Shown: positions 1-12,699 of the stretch, one piece after another
Numbering within the stretch: the stretch's first letter is position 1
Layout of the letters: each line of letters opens with the position of its first letter
The notes under the pieces: generated by a model
What the model saw: only the letters and a program-made list of their open reading frames with translations
What the model was told of the DNA's origin: nothing
Database searches by the model: none
Program-made: the position numbers and the translations under genes
NCBI GenBank assembly: GCA_018105865.1
Contig: CM030833.1
Location: 12,780,381 to 12,844,380 of the forward strand
Direction of reading: 5' to 3'
DNA from: Metaphire vulgaris
Taxonomy: Eukaryota; Annelida; Clitellata; Crassiclitellata; Megascolecidae
DNA: 64,000 bases

Positions 1-403
1 CATCAGTGTAACACTCAAAGGTTGAAATTTATTTTTAAAATTGATGAACTAGCAGAAGAAAAATGAGCCACCTATTAAATTATTTTGTAAAACAATGATT
101 GCATGTGTGACGATCTTTAAAATGATGATGACAAAACCAGTGTTTTTTATCCAGGCCTTTTAGGGGGAAATCCTCCCTCCCCCAAAAAAAATTGCAGTGA
201 CAAAATTTTTGCATTGAACTGTGTCTCTTCCTCTCCAGCCAAGTCAATTTGCCCCCAAAGGCCTGGGGTCTGACGACAACAATGACTTTGTCCACAGTAA
301 TAAAATGACTATGACAGTGGAGCGACTACAAATGAGCATTAACATTAATGGCTAAGAGAGGCAGTCTGTTTGATTAACTATTATGATTTTTTAATTTTCT
401 TAT

Positions 404-467
404 GGTATTATGGATTTATGTATTATGGATTTATATATTATGGATTTATGTATTATGGATTTATGTA
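404..467. repeat. 15-16 bp tandem repeat
   Basis: About four to five copies of a unit like TATTATGGATTTATG lie end to end, just upstream of the first visible NAV exon. It has no coding meaning although a reading frame runs through it. Confidence 0.8.
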
Positions 468-559
468 TGTCACAATGACGAGTGGCTTTGCAAAATTTGT
501 TCTCATTTTTCCTTTGTCTTTCATTCAGGTTCAACCATGTTTTGCTTTTCTTTGCTCAG

Positions 560-2590
560 GCACTCAGGAGAACAGTGTTGATAGTTTGGCTTTTGAGACT
601 CTCATTCCTAAAGCGATTATGCAGCGCTACGTGTCTCTGCTTCTCGAACATCGGAGAATTATACTCTGCGGACCAAGCGGAACTGGAAAGACTTACCTCG
701 CTCAAAAGCTGGCAGAATATGTCGTCTCCGTGTATGTCTCTGTCTCTCTTTCTCTCTCTTAAATTGCTATGCAAAGGGCACCTATTTCCAGGGCTTTTTT
801 GTGATGGTACGCGCCGGTACGGCGTACCGGAACCTTTTTCAAGGTGTGAAAAAAAAAATTCGAAAATCGACAACAGCAGCTTAATAAATGATATGCATCA
901 TTATGCTTCCAAAATCGCTTCTATGTTAAATTCTAGCCACAGACCACATAATCGTAATGGAAAAGTTAGGCAATCCACCGTGAGTACCGGCACCTATTTT
1001 TTTTACAAAAAAAGCACTGCCTATTTCTATGTGACAATAATTCAGAACTTACCCTCCCCCAATTTGACTTGGCCGATTGCAAGCTAATGAGACATGTGAC
1101 TACTCATCTTGGGGATTTTGGGGATCAATCTTTTACTTCATGAAATTTTTATGATGCACTCTACATTATCTTTTCCATATTTTAGGTGTCATTAATTTAC
1201 TTATGTTCAAATTCTAAATGAATGGGTGGTTACATAGTAAAGTCAAAGTAACTAGTGCAAAACATACAATAGTAAAAAAAAGTGCACCGTAGGCTCATTG
1301 CCAGTAGGGTCCAGTGCTGATCCGCAATTTCTTTGCCATCAGCCCATAGATGGCTAAGCCAAACATTGGGCGGACAGTGGCCAGTCATTTCACCGAACCT
1401 ATGGTTACCTTTGCAATACGGTTGACATATTTTGATATGTCTGCCAAAAATTAGCGGAGCCGCAAAGGGGACGGAGGCCGGGCCACCCTATTAGGGCTGG
1501 GACCAATCATGAAATTTATACAAAACCTATGAGAAAGTTTTTGGAGTCTGATAATTGCCACTAGAATCGATATACCCGGTACTTAATTTTATGACAGCTT
1601 TTGAGCTTGACTCAATAATAAATCATGACTAAAGTCTTTTTTTAAAGTATGCAAAAGAGTGCACGATTTAACTATTATAGTACTCAAGAGCTTTTTGTCT
1701 GTGGCTCTCTGCCTCAGACGCCACTGGGAAACTAATGATGCCCAAAATCCCTTTGCAACAACTCGCCCACCCCTAAGGGTACGTGAGCTTTTACAAAGTT
1801 ATACGCGAAGGAAATAAGAATTTTTAAAAAATTGTAAAGAAAAATAGAAAAAGAGATAATGGTCTAAAGATTGGTGGTAAGGGTAGCAGTCAATAAGTAT
1901 CAAGAGAGAATTTGAGCGAAAACATGGATATATATGCAGGGCAGGCATCATGTAATTGTAAGAAAAGTGTCTCTGGAAGGAGTTCAAAATTGCTGTGAAG
2001 CATAAAAAGATTGTCGCACTTTTATTTAGAGAAAAAGTGATCTTTAAAACTTATTTAAATGCTAGTATTAAAAAAACATATTATTTCAAGTGTTGTTTGG
2101 CACATGTCTAGGGGTATGCCTGAAGTTCACTTGTTTATTGGGGAGTGCATTTTAAGAAAGGTTGGGAACCGCTGGTCTATAAGCTTTTATATCGTCTGCC
2201 TATTGCTACAAAGCTCAAGATTGGAATCAATAATTGCTCTTTTTTGTGGCATGGGTTTTTCCATAGACCAGTGCTTATTCTACCCATCTAGACATTGGGG
2301 GAGTTTAACATTTTGGTGGAACAGACATTGGGGAGGTCATACTACTTGCCAAAATGTTTTGGGGGAAAATTTCAAACTTGGGGGAATTCCCCCAGAGAAG
2401 GTCTAGAATAAACACTGGCAATAGACCCCTCTGTGAAAGCCCATGACGCTCTCTAAAAGCCCCTAGTCAGATCAGACCAAGGTCATCTTATAAGTGATGG
2501 TGTGCCCCTATTCTGGAACCTGATTATGCCATTGTTACCATATGAAATTATCGTGAGCAATTTGGGCATACATTTTAAAAGTGACTCAAG

Positions 2591-2635
<45 letters not shown>

Positions 2636-5251
2636 GTACAGTATGCACACTGACACACACACATATAACGTTTTGTTGTATTTTTGTCAGATCCGGTAAA
2701 GATTTGTTGGCTGGATTGGTGGCCACCTTTAATGTTGATCACAAATCAAGCAAAGAACTTCGACAGTATTTGGCAAACATCGCTGAACAGTGTGAGCACA
2801 ATGCAGCTGATCTTCCAAGCATAATCATTCTTGACAATCTCCATCATGTTGGTTCTCTAAGCGAGGTCTTCACTGGTTTCCTCAGCGTCAAACATCACCA
2901 GTGGTACGAATTATTGTTGTCATTATTATTAAGGTCATTAGAGTCATTGTTGACATTGTGTTCATCATCATTATAGTCATTGTCATCATTATCATCTTCA
3001 TCATCAGTCGTGGCAGTAGTGACAGCTGCAGCAATGACACCACCACCATTTTCATTGTGTTTGCTAAGTTCTTTATTATCATCAATTTAATCATCATTTA
3101 ACCATCATCTCAGGAAAGAAGGCTTAGAGAACTTGGCAGTGACAGGCATGGTGGAGGGCAAAAGATCAAGAGAAAAACAAAGATTAAAATATACAGACAG
3201 AATGAGAGAGAAAATGGGGATGGAAAATAACATCGAACTCCTGAGGAGCAATAGAGATCGAGAAAAGTGGAAGTCCGTGGCCGCCGACGCAGCAATGCAT
3301 GGCACCTAATGTAAAAGAAGAAGAATCATCTATTATCAGAATTAGTTCATGGAATCTTCTTGATTACTACTATGTGTGTTGCCTTAATCATATTTATCTT
3401 TAATGCCATCAGATTCATATTAAATATCATCATCAACATCATCTTATCAGCATCACCACAATACCACTACCACCTCACCACCACCAACACCACCAGCACC
3501 ATCATCATCTTCAATCATAAGTTGAGTCATCTTCTAATGTAGCTAATTTAATGTTATATGATTTATGCCTGCTTATTTCATCTATTGAAGACACAAATAA
3601 GATTTGTGTTATCTACAGAACTGTCACTATCTTCAAATTCATTGTAATCGAATGTCTGTCAGTAATCATCATCATTTTCTGGCACACATATGTTATCTTG
3701 TCTGCAGTCCTTATATCATTGGAACGATGAACCAGACAACCTGCTCGACAACCAATCTCCAACTTCATCACAACTTTCGCTGGGTCCTGTGTGCCAACCA
3801 CATGGAACCAGTGAAGGGCTTTCTCGGGCGATTCCTGCGGCACAAGCTGGTAGACGAAGAGGTAAAGAGCGGAGTTCGAAACCAGGAAATGAACAAGATT
3901 GCCGATTGGTTGCCTAAGGTCTGGCAACACCTCAACAAATTTCTGGAGCTACACAGTTCCTCTGACGTCACCATTGGTAAGAAGACACATGATAATGTGA
4001 CATCATTACCACCATTCAAAGTGATAGTCATCAATTTCAGGTCATGTTTTAGTCACGGCTGTAGGTTGATGTCCAGCTTGACCATGAACCTATACTGGTA
4101 GATTGTAGGCTGTGATGACGGTGATAATGTAGTTTTGTTTGTTTGCAGGTCCTCGGCTGTTTCTTGCTTGCCCTATGGACGTAACAAATGCTCAAGTTTG
4201 GTTCACTGACCTCTGGAATTACTCAATTGTTCCTTACCTCTTGGAAGCAGTACGAGAAGGAATCCAGGTGAGCTAATTAACAGGGATTAATAAATCAGTC
4301 AGTAGGTAACCATTTGCGTAGCCACGAGGAGCACAAGCGGTCAGGCCCCTCTCAATGTCATATAAAGCTATTTGAAGGCAGTTGAAGGCTATATGACTTT
4401 AGGGACCCTTGGCTGATGAAGTGATTGGGCCCGAACGACCAATCTGTTGTTTCCGGCAAAGGGGTCCAATATGCAGCAATCGATGACGTCACGGACTGTG
4501 TTTATTGCCCATAGCAGAAAAATAAGTACAGTAAGCAAATCGACACAGATGTTGCTGCTTAAGCAATACAACAAGCAGGCAGGCTACAGGGACCTTCCAA
4601 GTCCAGTCAAATATGGGCTGGGCAAGAAAGAATTTTCAAATTAGTGGTTTGGGCCCCTTAAAATTTGGGAGCCTAGGCTGTGCAGCCTAGTTAGCCTAAT
4701 GGTTAATCTGGACTTTGGTCCCTATTCATGTCTAGGCTATTTGCGAGATTAATGCAAAACCGAGGAGAACATTTTTCAGGGAGGGGTCGGGTGACTGCTG
4801 ATGTCATACAGTCTGTGCCCCAATCCCCTATAATTTGGCCAACTTTGCATTTATAAATATAATTGATGGTGCTCCCATTTTGGAACCCTCACTATGCTAC
4901 TACAAGTAAACTTTGTTGATTATTATTATTATTCTTGAAAATCACGTAAATAAGCAGAACTCGCTTATTATGAATGTGCCAATGATGATGAAGATGATGA
5001 TGATGATGATGATTATGAGGACACCATCCTTGTAGACGTACGGGCATCGGGCCCCTTGGGAAGATCCTGCAGAGTGGGTAATTGAGACATACCCTTGGGG
5101 TAAGGTGGATATGCCGGCTTTGCTGCACCTTCGGACCGAAGATGTTGGGTACGATCCTCAAGGAGGAGTACTTGTTCCTGGAAAATCACAAATGGCGTCA
5201 AGCGACACAGAAAACAAAGATCCCTTGGTAAATAGAAAACAGCTTCACTAA
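560..5251 (+). CDS. NAV: Neuron navigator (NAV) homologue, C-terminal exons
   Basis: Five exons: 560-731, 2691-2903, 3708-3976, 4149-4267 and 5036-5251 (TAA at 5249-5251), all with GT/AG borders and matching phases, giving about 328 residues. Neuron navigators are large microtubule-associated proteins of neurite growth and cell migration with a C-terminal AAA-like ATPase domain; this is that domain. Exon 1 has the Walker A motif GPSGTGKT, preceded by RYVSLLLEHRR as in vertebrate NAVs. Exon 2 has a Walker-B-like stretch IIILDNL, where vertebrates have an acidic residue after the Asp. Exon 3 has CPYIIGTMNQ and the WLPKVWQHLNKFLE helix. Exon 4 has the WFTDLWNYSIVPYL block. Exon 5 has APWEDPAEWV and ends in a family-atypical tail. 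Earlier exons lie outside the window. An alternative acceptor at 528/529 would start the first exon 31 bases earlier. The family assignment rests on remembered NAV1/2/3 sequences, and which paralogue this is cannot be told. Confidence 0.92.
789..1019. mobile_element. hAT-type MITE in NAV intron
   Basis: A 231-bp element begins CAGGGCTTTTTTGTGATGG and ends with the near-inverse ACAAAAAAAGCACTG. It is flanked by a perfect 8-bp duplication CCTATTTC (781-788 and 1020-1027), and 8-bp target duplications are the hallmark of hAT elements. It encodes no protein. Confidence 0.8.
2269..2417. mobile_element. MITE, CAGTGTTTATTCTAG family
   Basis: About 150 bp starting CAGTGCTTATTCTA and ending TAGAATAAACACTG, with C/G runs inside. 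The same ends occur at 7754-7940. The flanking bases (CCATAGAC and CAATAGAC) resemble a displaced target duplication. It lies in the first visible NAV intron. Confidence 0.6.
2592..2634. repeat. (GT)n microsatellite
   Basis: About 21 GT dinucleotides directly upstream of NAV exon 2, ending about 55 bp before its acceptor. Confidence 0.95.
3110..3325 (+). mobile_element. LINE 3' end fragment in NAV intron
   Basis: An open frame ends at the TAA near 3308 and reads like the extreme C-terminus of a non-LTR retrotransposon polyprotein: GKRSREKQRLKYTDRMREKM, then DREKWKSVAADAAMHGT and stop. A short GAA-rich tail follows. ATCATCT occurs on both sides (about 3103 and 3327), possibly a short target duplication. 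It is the dead 3' end of an insertion in the NAV intron between 2903 and 3708, in the same sense as the gene. Confidence 0.65.
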
Positions 5252-6496
5252 ACGACATCACCGTCTATTAATAATGTCATCGCAAAAACAACAGTGGCAA
5301 TATTTCTTCAGAGTAGCTCTATATAAATTTTATTCAAATTTGTTGTTAGTTTACATTTTTGCAGTATTTGGTTGTTACTACGACGACGACGACTGCATTC
5401 ATCGCATTTACTTTAACTAACTATCTTTACATTGTGATCTGGTAGCTGTCGTTCGTACAACGTGATCTCTAAACCTCACAGATCTCGTTTTTATTCACAG
5501 TGTAAACAATACTAAACATCATTCTTGTGACCAGTGCTGTAACCTATCACGTCCACTGGATTTAAGGTTGCTAATTCATAATTTGTATTTTCTTTCCGGA
5601 GATGAACATGTTGCTCCGTCTACAGGAGGCGGCTAGCTATTCGAGTCCTCCGAGCAACGAGAGCGACTCAACCAGCCTCGACAGTCACGAGTCGAGGGTC
5701 TGCGGTTTGACGTTGAAAAGTCCTGTCCTGGGCGACTCAAAAACGTAGCTTCATCCCGACAGCTTCTCTCGTCAACGTAGAGTCGTGTAGACGCCGACGC
5801 CCCCTCCTCCCATCGCAGTTAGAAAACGCCTACCGGAGATACTGCCCTCACTGCCTTTGAGGCTATGCAGTTACCACCAATCTAAGCCTATGCATATTTG
5901 GCCTTTATAAGCAGGGTTGAATTTTTATATGGCGTGCCTGCTTTGGCTCTTTTCAACCTGCATTTCGGCTTTTAAAAAAATGCTTGTGAATTATGTAAAT
6001 TCTCTACACTTCCATGTAGTATCCATCGAAGTTGGGCAAGCCATCCAAATGCTTCAAGAATCCTGCAGGATTCGCCAAATTCTTTTTTCCACCGCAATGA
6101 AAATTGGCAAAAGTGTGTCTCCGTGTGAATTCAAATGAGACTTGATGCAAATAAACATTCAGCAAAATGGTTCTTGTTTGTTTATTAATGTGAAGTTTTG
6201 TTTTGTGTGCATTTTAAATACTATACTCGTATTGTTGCGTTTCCTGCTGATGTAGTTCTTTTGCTGCCACTGTCCGTAGAATTTAGCAGTTTGTGAAGGT
6301 GTTGTTTTGGAATAATTTTAAATGCTTCACAGAAGCCGTATTTTCAACCAGGAAGTGATGTTTATCTATTGACTTTTCTAATCGAATTATTCACATCTTT
6401 TGCAACTTTTACTTATACATTCGTATTAGGCCTAGAAATTGTGATTTGAGTCTAGATTCTTCATGGGCTCAGGGCTTAGATTAGAAGGAAGGAGTG

Positions 6497-6538
<42 letters not shown>

Positions 6539-6592
6539 ATATATATATATATATATTATATTGTTCCAATGTTAGTAGCAGAAACTTTAGAA
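5252..6592 (+). other. NAV 3' flank, probable 3'UTR
   Basis: Non-coding after the NAV stop. The first AATAAA in sense is at 6150-6155, so the 3'UTR may extend to about 6175. The stretch 5600-5830 is locally CpG-rich, with repeated GAGTCG/CGACTC words. A TA microsatellite lies at 6499-6556. Confidence 0.4.
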
Positions 6593-6911
6593 CATGGGCG
6601 TCCAGAGTGGGGGTGCAAGGGAGTGCAATTGCGCCCCTTGGAAAATTCGTGGTTATGATAAAGTAAGATTACTAAAAAAGTTACTTATAGTACTAAGTTA
6701 AAATACGAATTTATATAAGAATCTGATGAACATTCTTGTAGCGCTAAATAATTTATAATTAGTCCAACAGATATTGGCAGTCTTGTACAGTACTTTTCGT
6801 TTCTTTCATCACATGACTGCATTTTGCACCCCTCTGGAAAAATTTTTCATTTCATTTGTCACAAGACTATGTTTTGCACCCCCTTTGGAAAAATTTCTGT
6901 GGACGCCCATG
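6593..6911. mobile_element. hAT-type MITE with perfect TSD
   Basis: A 319-bp element with perfect terminal inverted repeats CATGGGCGTCCA / TGGACGCCCATG and a perfect 8-bp target duplication CTTTAGAA (6585-6592 and 6912-6919). It has no coding capacity. Confidence 0.85.
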
Positions 6912-6991
6912 CTTTAGAACAAAAATAATTAATTCCATACAAGAATAATGAATGTTTGTCAAGACTGAGGGCTATGCAAAGCTCACCCAAC

Positions 6992-6992
6992 A

Positions 6993-7049
<57 letters not shown>
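6992..7049. repeat. (AAT)n microsatellite
   Basis: About 19 uninterrupted AAT units. Confidence 0.95.
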
Positions 7050-7753
7050 TTCTGGGTTTAGAGTGCTTTAGTAGGAGCTGTCCTGAAAGTAGTGAGAACC
7101 TTTGTTAGCAAAATCAAATAAAAGTTATTCCCAAATAATTTTTTGACGAATCTTATTGAGAGGATCTAATATATTATAACACTGCTTTCAATGCCAAGTA
7201 AAAAAAACTGAGTGTTTTTTAATAAATTATACAATGCTTTTGTGTGAGTAACTAAAGAATTTCGTGTAGGTTATATTTAAATTGACCTGAAACTAAAAAG
7301 GCAGCTTCGTTTCCTACTATTAACTTTAAATCTTTATAGCGTGCCTTCCCATGAAATTTTTCCACACTGTTAGTTTTAGTGGTATTTATGATGATGTTGG
7401 TTTTTGCACTGTTAAAAGTTTAATTGTCATTTGCTGGTTTCCAGTGAGTTTGCTTCTGTGATTTTTTCGTCAGGAACTTAATTTTCTAGATTATAACCAA
7501 ATGTTTCTGTCAACTACAAACTGTTGCAAAATTTTTAACTATTGTGCATTTTATAACGCATAAAATATTAGAGTTTTAGAGGGTAAAACAAGAGAACCGA
7601 AGGTTGTATTTCACTGTTTCGTGTCAGAGTCTAGTCAGAGCTCTTCTGTGTTTTTATTTAGAACATTTTGCGTTTTAGTTCCCAGTTAATTATCTTGCTT
7701 GTTGCATGTCGGTTAATTCAAGTTCATGTTATCAAGAAATGTAATTCCACAAT

Positions 7754-7940
7754 CAGTGTTTATTCTAGGTCTTCTCTGAGGGGAATTCCTCCCCCCCAAG
7801 TTTTAAAATCCCCCCAAGAATTTTATATGTTGGCTGGGGATGGAAATCCCCCCCCAAAAAAAAATGTGTGGAGACTCAGACCTTGTCCCCCCAAACATTT
7901 CAAAATCCCCCCAATGTCAAGGTGGCTAGAATAAACACTG
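7754..7940. mobile_element. MITE, CAGTGTTTATTCTAG family
   Basis: It begins CAGTGTTTATTCTAGG and ends CTAGAATAAACACTG. TTCCACAAT is repeated on both sides (7745-7753 and 7941-7949). The interior is mostly runs of C with AAATCCCCCC words. Same family as 2269-2417. Confidence 0.75.
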
Positions 7941-7949
7941 TTCCACAAT

Positions 7950-9452
7950 AAATTGTGGAAATGGTCTTTAGAAAAATCAGAAAACATATTTTAATTTTCT
8001 TAGTGTTGTAAACCAACGACATTGTGGTTTCAACCCAGGGTGCACTTTAGGGTTTCTCAACTGCAGTAGCACAGGTGATGGTGTTTGACGTAACAGGTCT
8101 GATCAGAACCCACTTTGAAGTTTTGATGTAAGGCAGAACTGATTTTCTATCCTATTTTAGGCGTTTCAAAGAAATTGACCTCTTTTTTACTGCTGGCATT
8201 GTAATGCACGTATGGAAAGTTTACATGTAGGCCTACAGTATATACATTAGCGTAAACTTGGACGAAAAAGGAGGCCAACCTCTACATCTTCCCCTTCTCT
8301 ATAGGCTAGTAGGCTAGTAGCCTCTCAAAAAGTGGGAGGACTCGAGCATAGAGGCCTAATAGAAGTATACGCCTCTATAATTAATTAATTAATTAATTAA
8401 AAGTCAAAATGATTTAAATGAACTTGCCCTAGGTTGCATCGGATTCCATCCCTCAGCGCCGACCCTATGCTTATACACAGTCGCCTGGAATAAATGTGTT
8501 TGTTGTTCTTAGAGTGCTTGATTTTTGCGAAGGCCGACGATGTTTCTGGCTGGTATATCTGCAGATCTCGACACTTTGTTAACTTTTGCTGAATTTTCGA
8601 AATTATTTATGGCAAAAATTGTTGTTAAGACTCCTCATGAATACTAATAAGACACCTCATGAATACTAATAAGACGCAACGAGATTACGTTATTCATTGT
8701 GACCACTGTCTCGAGTCTCTCGACTGCAGGCATACGGCTAGAAAATTGCCGTTAAGAATTTTCTACTGCAGACTAATAGGCCTATGGCATCATATGTGGG
8801 AAGCACTTTAGTAGAATGGCTATTGTTTTATTGTAGTTCGATTGATTAAGCATGTTATGTAATGTGTAGGAGTGATATACAATTGTAAATTATTTTTTCG
8901 TTGTTTACATTAGAATTTCTTGCCTTTGTACTCATTCATTTCTCGTGATGTTTTTAGGTGTAGTTTAACTGACTTCTTTCTCTGTTTTACTTAAGTCTAT
9001 TGTTCTAAAGTTGTCCGCATCTTCTATGAGTGTTCAGTTGCTTGTATTTGTCTAGTTATTGTCGAACGATAGTTTTGGCTGTAAAACTTCACGAATTTCA
9101 CGTTTTTGATTGAGTTTTTATTATTATTTCCAAATCGGTAAATAACAACATATCATAATAGTAATTAGGCCTACAGAATGGCAAGAAAAGTAGTAGGCCT
9201 ATATAAACAAGATGAAGATTCAGAAACTTAATTATTGAAAATAATTTTTCTCGTCTAAGAGTCTGGAATGCTTTCGAAGCTAAAGTCGTAATATTATTTT
9301 GATACAGCCGTAAGTACCACTACCTTGAACTTCGTGTGTTCAGGCACCGAGGTCTGTAGTATCGTAAGCCTCTCTGTTCAGCGTTGGAACAGGGCTGCAA
9401 ATATCCGATCCATAGCGTGATAGTTGAGTCCGTGTCGCAGAGGGATTAATGT
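7950..9452. other. AT-rich intergenic DNA
   Basis: No gene or complete element is seen. It holds a short (TTAA)n run at about 8381-8400 and a 22-bp unit (CTCATGAATACTAATAAGAC) duplicated at about 8632-8676. Confidence 0.5.
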
Positions 9453-10067
9453 ACTATGTTTAGCTGGCTTATCTTCCAGAAAATCCGTGACGTCTTTAAT
9501 TACAGCAATTGATTACATTGCATAATTCTTATTCAAACTTTGATCCACGGAAGTTCTATTTATTTTCTGTAATTGCTAGCTGCTTATCGAAAAAGGCGAC
9601 GCGCTATAGCAAAAAGACAGTGACATCTGAATCAATTATCCCAAAATCTATTTGGCCCTACCGTGCATTTTCATATGCTGAACCAGGACTTTGGAGCTCA
9701 ATTCTAGCATCCATCCGCTGTCTACACCACATTCAAACAACAAATTCTGAGTCACAATTTCCTTCACCTCTTGTGACATCTCAAGTTTTTCTAACTAAAC
9801 TCAAAGCATTGCTCTTCGGAAAAAAACATTTCCTCCATAGCTGTAACGTCCGAGCCACATTGAGTCAATGACCCGTTGGATTGGATGACTATGACTATGT
9901 CACTGTCTTTTTGCTATGGCGTCGCCTTTTTCGATAAGCAGCTAGCAATTACAAAAATAAATAGAACTTCCGTGGATCAAAGTTTGAATAAGAATTATGC
10001 AGTGTAATCAATTGCTGTAATTAAAGACGTCACGGATTTTCTGGAAGATAAGCCAGCTAAACATAGT
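9453..10067. mobile_element. Foldback element with ~174-bp inverted arms
   Basis: The arm at 9453-9626 recurs as its reverse complement at 9897-10067 with only a few differences (a CT/C indel, a GCGC/GCC difference). The 270-bp loop carries an open frame RAFSYAEPGLW...LTKLKALLF. That resembles the C-terminal tail of L2/CR1-type LINE polyproteins (consensus like SFxxAxPRLWNSLP...FKxxLKTxLF). No clear target duplication was found at the arm ends. Confidence 0.7.
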
Positions 10068-10074
10068 CTGACTC

Positions 10075-11004
10075 AGAGATGGACATGGGTTGGGTTAACC
10101 CACCTTGGGCTATAGCTTGGGTTCATGCAGTTGTGATTTGGGTTGCGTTGCAAAACGCTGAATTGCACGGGCAGCTACTGCAGTGATTGGTTATAAAAAA
10201 AATGGAAATCGTTTTCCGCATTTTCATGTAACAAATTGCCGCCAAACTGTCGCTGGCAATACTTACTTATGACGGCTATTAGTTAAGCGATGGGGGTGTA
10301 TATTCAGGACATCCATTCATTTATTGGTGTTAAACAGTTGTTTTTCCCAGTATATAATAAAGCATTAAAGTCATAAGTCTATCTTTTGATACATAAAACC
10401 CCTCGCCGTTGTGGCCGTTGCTTTCTTGAATTGTGCAGCGTCATATGCCTATAGGTAGATGTTTATCCGCAGCCAAGATATTTGCATAAGACCGGTTGTC
10501 AATAATTTAAGGCATTGGAATCGAAGTCGAAATTGATGAAAGAAGGTTAACAGTAACTTTTTTGAACCATCCACTGTAAATCCATCTTAATTTAACTATT
10601 GACTGAATAACATTTATGAGCTACTGCGTGGGAGTGCGTGCTAACTTGCTAAACAAATGCTATAATGGCTCTATGGTTCCTTATTCGATTATAATTTCAA
10701 CATTTGAAGCTGAATTTTAGATTATAAGTACAAATTATAACTCGGACATCTAATTCCTTTGCACGCCAATGATAATTATAATGGCGGAAAACAATACAGC
10801 AACAATAATAATTTTAAAAATGATTTTTATAATAATAATTGACAAATTGTTGCTTAGCAATAAATTTGCTGAATATGTTTACTTGAAAAGTAGTTGGGTT
10901 GGATTGGGTTGGGTGAATACTTGCAATTGCCGGCATGGGTTGAAAGTGGCAGATTTGATGGGTTGGGTTGAATTGGTTTTAAAAATGGACCCATGTCCAT
11001 CTAA
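10075..11004. mobile_element. Probable hAT-type element, GGGTTGGGTT subterminal repeats
   Basis: The left end CAGAGATGGACATGGGTTGG is matched inversely near 10985-11004 by GGACCCATGTCCATCT. Both ends carry repeated GGGTTGGGTT words. A related copy in the opposite sense lies at about 61567-62095. No clean target duplication is visible, so the borders are approximate. Confidence 0.5.
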
Positions 11005-11346
11005 CTACTGACCCCCCACCTTTGGCTATAAAAAAATTCATGCTAAGATTTAACATCGGAATAAGGAGCTACTGCAGTGATGCTTTTGAAAGCGTTATAC
11101 AGTAGAAATTCACGAGACTGCAACTTAAAAAGCCCGTTTAATGCTTTACGCACATCCATTCATTTATTAGAAAATAACTTAAAATCACTTTTTTCCTATG
11201 TGACCATTTTCTTAAATCTTCTACACAGGCATAACACAAATTAAATGGTGCCCAAGACGAGACATCCTCTTCAAATACAGTGAAAACATAAAAGAGGATG
11301 CAGAAGAAATGCAAATGAACTTCATCCAAATGACCAGGGAAGCAAG

Positions 11347-11856
11347 CAGTGGCGTAGCCAGCTTATGCAAAGTGGGGTTGTTAACTGGAGGAACTATGCA
11401 GCTGAACACTGAATCCGCAGTCGACCCCCTCCCCCCCCCCCGCCACTACCCCTCCTTCAACCAAAAGTCAACGGATTTACATAAATTATTGGTCGTATTT
11501 TTGGAAATGGGCATAGGCGGATTTTATTAAAGGCTAGGGTAGGCTTAAGCCTACCCAACTAATCCCACCAAAACAAACAAATTGTTTTTCCATCAACACC
11601 AGGTCTGTCGCGTGCTGGACGGCACCCGTGCTGGATGGCACCCGTGCTGGATGGCACCCGTGCTGGACGGCACCCGTGCTGGACGGCACCCGTGCTGGAT
11701 GGCACCCGTGCTGGATGGCACCCGTGCTGGATGGCACGCTTGCTGGATGGCACCCCCAGACCCCCATACTAGCCTACCCAAATATTAAACTCTAAATCCG
11801 CCTATGGAAATGGGGTTGTTTAAACAACCCCAAACAATCCCTTGGCTACGCTACTG
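11347..11856. mobile_element. hAT-type MITE with a second MITE nested inside
   Basis: Ends CAGTGGCGTAGCCAG / TTGGCTACGCTACTG with a perfect 8-bp target duplication GAAGCAAG (11339-11346 and 11857-11864). The host sequence is a LINE tail. The element contains the 11511-11805 insertion. Confidence 0.88.
11511..11805. mobile_element. Inner MITE carrying a 16-bp minisatellite
   Basis: Ends ATAGGCGGATTT / AAATCCGCCTAT, with an 8-bp duplication GGAAATGG (11503-11510 and 11806-11813), so it inserted into the older hAT MITE. Inside, 11618-11750 holds about nine copies of a 16-bp unit close to GGCACCCGTGCTGGAT. Confidence 0.85.
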
Positions 11857-11999
11857 GAAGCAAGAGACAGACAGAAGTGGAAGGAACTCATTCAGACCCA
11901 TATCGTCCAATCCAATAGGGAGCGACGGAAGGAAAGAAATAAGAAAGAAGACGAGACAGGAAGCTGAGTCAGAGACAAGATGAGGGACGCCAGCTTATT

Positions 12000-12690
12000 A
12001 AATCAAACGACCTGATAAATTGGCGCCATCTGTCGTCTGTGTAGCAAAATTGTACGTGATAATCGTGATATGATTATTTCGTGCCAATTTTCGGATCGTT
12101 TGGCCTGCTAAAAAACATAAAGGAGGGCCAAAATTATGAAAAAAAGTTTTTCCTACTTTGACCTGTGTTACATTTGCCCAGTGTCAGTGTTTATCCTCAC
12201 TTAGACTGTTTCCTGGTTACACAAAATCATCTGTCAAAATTGAAATCGACCTCTCAAAACTCAGAACGAATGTTGCTACAGTTGAACTCACTTAATACGC
12301 TGCTCTTAATGTCGTAGCACTTAGTCTCTAGCAATCACCATTTCTACTGCATCTTCAACTCGTGATTTAGTGTACACGCCGACAGACATCTTACAATTTA
12401 AACTGTAAGCTGAACGCATAGTTAATAATCAATCAATCAATCAATAAACTTCTATGGCGCCACTATCATAATGCCCAGGGCATCAGCCGATGGCGCACTA
12501 AATCCAAATAGAATTAGAGCCAGGTCAATCCGGAAAATCAGTAAGGTTTCACTGTACTTACAGCCTATGAGAAATAAGATAGTGACCTTCCCTTTGTATG
12601 CTTTACAGTGTAGAATAGATAGTACAGAACATACCGAAGACATGAAAGTACATTATGCAATGCTAATGAGATGCGTCCAGTAAATGGATG
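12000..12690. other. Intergenic, unassigned
   Basis: No gene seen. An AATCAATCAATCAATAAA run near 12428, followed by a TATGGCGCCACT segment, looks like part of an old interspersed repeat. Confidence 0.35.
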
Positions 12691-12699
12691 CATTTATGC

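Larger units (their letters stand above)
11220..12000 (+). mobile_element. LINE C-terminal fragment split by a hAT insertion
   Basis: With the 11347-11856 insertion and one target copy removed, one frame reads from IKWCPRRDILFKYSENIKED through NFIQMTREASRDRQKWKELI. This has the charged DRxxWxxLI pattern of LINE polyprotein C-termini (compare 3110-3325). It is a dead fragment whose true borders are unclear. Confidence 0.5.
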
